Assembly: GCA_030765605.1 (NCBI GenBank)
Contig: JAVCCG010000091.1
Location: forward strand, 1-64,000
Direction of reading: 5' to 3'
Length of the DNA stretch: 64,000 nucleotides
Source of the DNA: Candidatus Alcyoniella australis
Lineage (GTDB): Bacteria > Lernaellota > Lernaellaia > JAVCCG01 > Alcyoniellaceae
Shown: positions 62,665 through 64,000 of the stretch, piece by piece
How the letters are laid out: each line of letters begins with the position of its first letter
Position numbering within the stretch: position 1 is the first letter of the stretch
Notes under the pieces: generated by a model
The model's database searches: none
The model's input: the letters and a program-made list of their open reading frames with translations, nothing else
Told to the model about the DNA's origin: nothing
Made by a program: the position numbers and the translations under genes

Positions 62665-63717
62665 ATGTCGTTTTTCACCGTGGCCTGGAAACACAAGCGT
62701 GACGGCGGTCCGGCCGTAATTCTGCTCGACCAGCTCAAGCTGCCGCTGGACGAAGTCTATCGCGACTTCACCAGCGTCGAGCAAGTAGCGGACGCGATCC
62801 GCACGATGGTCGTACGCGGCGCGCCGGCGATCGGCATCACCGCGGCAATGGGCGTGGCCCTGGCCGCCTGCACCACCGAGGCGGACGACGGAGTGCAGTT
62901 GCTGGCAAAGCTCGATCCGGCGATCGAGCTGCTGGCCGCCACGCGCCCCACTGCGGTCAACCTGTTCTGGGCTCTGGAGCGGATGCGCGGCCGGGCGCAG
63001 CGCGAGGCGCCGCAGGGCGTGGACGCGATGCGCGCGGCCCTGATCGAGGAGGCCCAGATGATCCTTGACGAGGATGTTGCCGCCTGCCGCGCCATGGGAC
63101 GGCTGGGCGCCGAGTTGGTGCCGCAGGGCGCGGGCGTGCTGACCCACTGCAACGCCGGGGCGCTGGCTACCGGCGGCTACGGCACGGCCCTGGGCGTGAT
63201 CCGCGCGGCCCACGAGGCGGGCAAGGCGATTCACGTCTTTTCCGACGAGACCCGCCCCTACCTTCAGGGCTCGCGGCTGACCGTCTGGGAACTGATGCAA
63301 GATAAGATCCCGGTGACATTACTGTGCGACAACACCGCCGGCGCAATGATGGCCCGCGGCAAGATCGGACTGGTGGTGGTCGGCGCGGATCGCATCGCGG
63401 CCAACGGCGACACGGCGAACAAGATCGGCACCTACTCGCTGGCCGTGCTCGCGGCGCACCACGGCATTCCGTTCCTGGTGGCGGCTCCGACCTCGACCAT
63501 CGACCTCTCTCTGCAAAGCGGGGAGCAGATCCCCATCGAGCGCCGCAGCGCCGAAGAGGTGATCAAAATCAACGGACAATACATTGCGCCGCCGGACGCC
63601 GATGCTGCGCATTTGGCGTTTGACGTCACACCAGCCGCATTGATCACCGCAATCGTTACCGAGCGCGGCCTTGCCAGACCACCGAACGAGGAGACCCTGG
63701 CCGCTATAATGGGCTGA
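62665..63717 (+). CDS. mtnA: Methylthioribose-1-phosphate isomerase
   Basis: A 350-residue enzyme of methionine salvage that converts methylthioribose-1-phosphate to methylthioribulose-1-phosphate. The eIF2B-like fold is recognised by VRGAPAIGITAAMG, the catalytic Cys in LTHCNAGALATGGYGTALG, DETRPYLQGSRLTVWEL, DNTAGAMM and the catalytic Asp in GADRIAANGDTANKIGTY. The length is typical. GGAG lies 11 bases before the ATG. Other mtn genes are not in the window. Confidence 0.96.
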   Translation: MSFFTVAWKHKRDGGPAVILLDQLKLPLDEVYRDFTSVEQVADAIRTMVVRGAPAIGITAAMGVALAACTTEADDGVQLLAKLDPAIELLAATRPTAVNLFWALERMRGRAQREAPQGVDAMRAALIEEAQMILDEDVAACRAMGRLGAELVPQGAGVLTHCNAGALATGGYGTALGVIRAAHEAGKAIHVFSDETRPYLQGSRLTVWELMQDKIPVTLLCDNTAGAMMARGKIGLVVVGADRIAANGDTANKIGTYSLAVLAAHHGIPFLVAAPTSTIDLSLQSGEQIPIERRSAEEVIKINGQYIAPPDADAAHLAFDVTPAALITAIVTERGLARPPNEETLAAIMG

Positions 63718-63760
63718 CCTCGACCGGCTACTCCACACCCATGCGGGATGCGCATCGCGG

Positions 63761-64000
63761 ATGCTGATCAGAACACTGCTAAGACATCGTCGGCTGCTGA
63801 TATCCTCGGCCGTGCTGCTGGCGCTGGGCCTAGTGCTGCTTTTCATCGTGCAGCAACGCTTTTTCGCCGATGACGCCGAACTCCAGAGCCTTGAGCTACA
63901 AACGATGCATTCGCAGTTCGAGGGACGGCTGCCGATCGATAATCAGACCCTACCGCGCGAGGTGCCGCAGATAACGCCCCACGCTCTGAAATACGGCCGG
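63761..64000 (+). CDS. Membrane-anchored protein, truncated by window end
   Basis: Eighty codons are open to the window edge from an ATG at 63761. Residues about 11-31 form a hydrophobic helix (LLISSAVLLALGLVLLFIV) after an Arg-rich start (LLRHRR), so the protein has a signal anchor or signal peptide. The visible remainder is soluble-looking and unrecognised. It begins 43 bases after mtnA on the same strand. Confidence 0.6.
   Translation, partial: MLIRTLLRHRRLLISSAVLLALGLVLLFIVQQRFFADDAELQSLELQTMHSQFEGRLPIDNQTLPREVPQITPHALKYGR

Overview
The window is a GC-rich, densely packed chromosomal segment of a diderm bacterium. It encodes a secretin (PilQ), a PilP lipoprotein, a predicted outer-membrane barrel, alpha-2-macroglobulin and a two-component/sigma54 system. 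The gene set, the large TPR and Asp-rich exported proteins and the FN3-bearing pilins resemble deltaproteobacteria-like lineages (Myxococcota, Desulfobacterota, Lernaellota and relatives). That placement is inference from gene style, not a phylogeny. I saw no rRNA, tRNA, CRISPR array or intact insertion sequence.

Layout. 1-12.8 kb (minus): a truncated alpha-2-macroglobulin with a GspG-pseudopilin-like domain in its bait position, and a 2721-residue TPR protein. 12.9-18.9 kb (minus): a shikimate cluster (aroC, aroB, aroQ) interleaved with an M24 peptidase, a secreted Asp-tailed protein and a membrane/propeller protein. 19.0-23.2 kb (minus): pilMNOPQ, the type IV pilus alignment complex and a short secretin. 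23.6-33.1 kb (minus): minor pilins FimT/GspH-, PilV-, PilX- and PilW-like. The last is 1657 residues with several FN3-like modules, and a second diverged pilV copy lies upstream. 33.5-40.2 kb (minus): a tight run encoding a GT-C membrane glycosyltransferase, a DegT sugar aminotransferase, prepilin peptidase PilD, sensor kinase PilS and sigma54 activator PilR. Both minor-pilin transcription units are preceded by -24/-12 (sigma54) promoter matches, so the window seems to hold pilus parts, their processing peptidase, their regulator and perhaps a glycosylation branch.

40.2-51.3 kb is mixed: a TMTC-like membrane/TPR protein, methylmalonyl-CoA epimerase, a metallo-beta-lactamase-fold hydrolase, a two-TM potassium channel with RCK domains, CysK, a membrane sulfatase-like hydrolase, and a gingipain-type (C25) protease ending in an Asp tract and a Cys pair. 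51.6-53.1 kb is an AT-rich island with three co-directional small genes that read as a toxin-antitoxin-chaperone (TAC) module: HigB-like toxin, Xre/HigA antitoxin with a C-terminal extension, and a SecB-like chaperone. A promoter/dyad operator precedes it. 53.2-64 kb: an Asp-linker lipoprotein, a small unknown, PcrA/UvrD helicase, a zinc-ribbon/TPR membrane protein translationally coupled to gatC-gatA-gatB, a small barrel protein, mtnA and a truncated membrane-anchored protein.

The most promising items are the TAC island, the alpha-2-macroglobulin carrying a pseudopilin-like domain, the giant FN3 pilin with its sigma54-controlled locus and duplicated pilV, and the Asp-tract/Cys termini of exported proteins.
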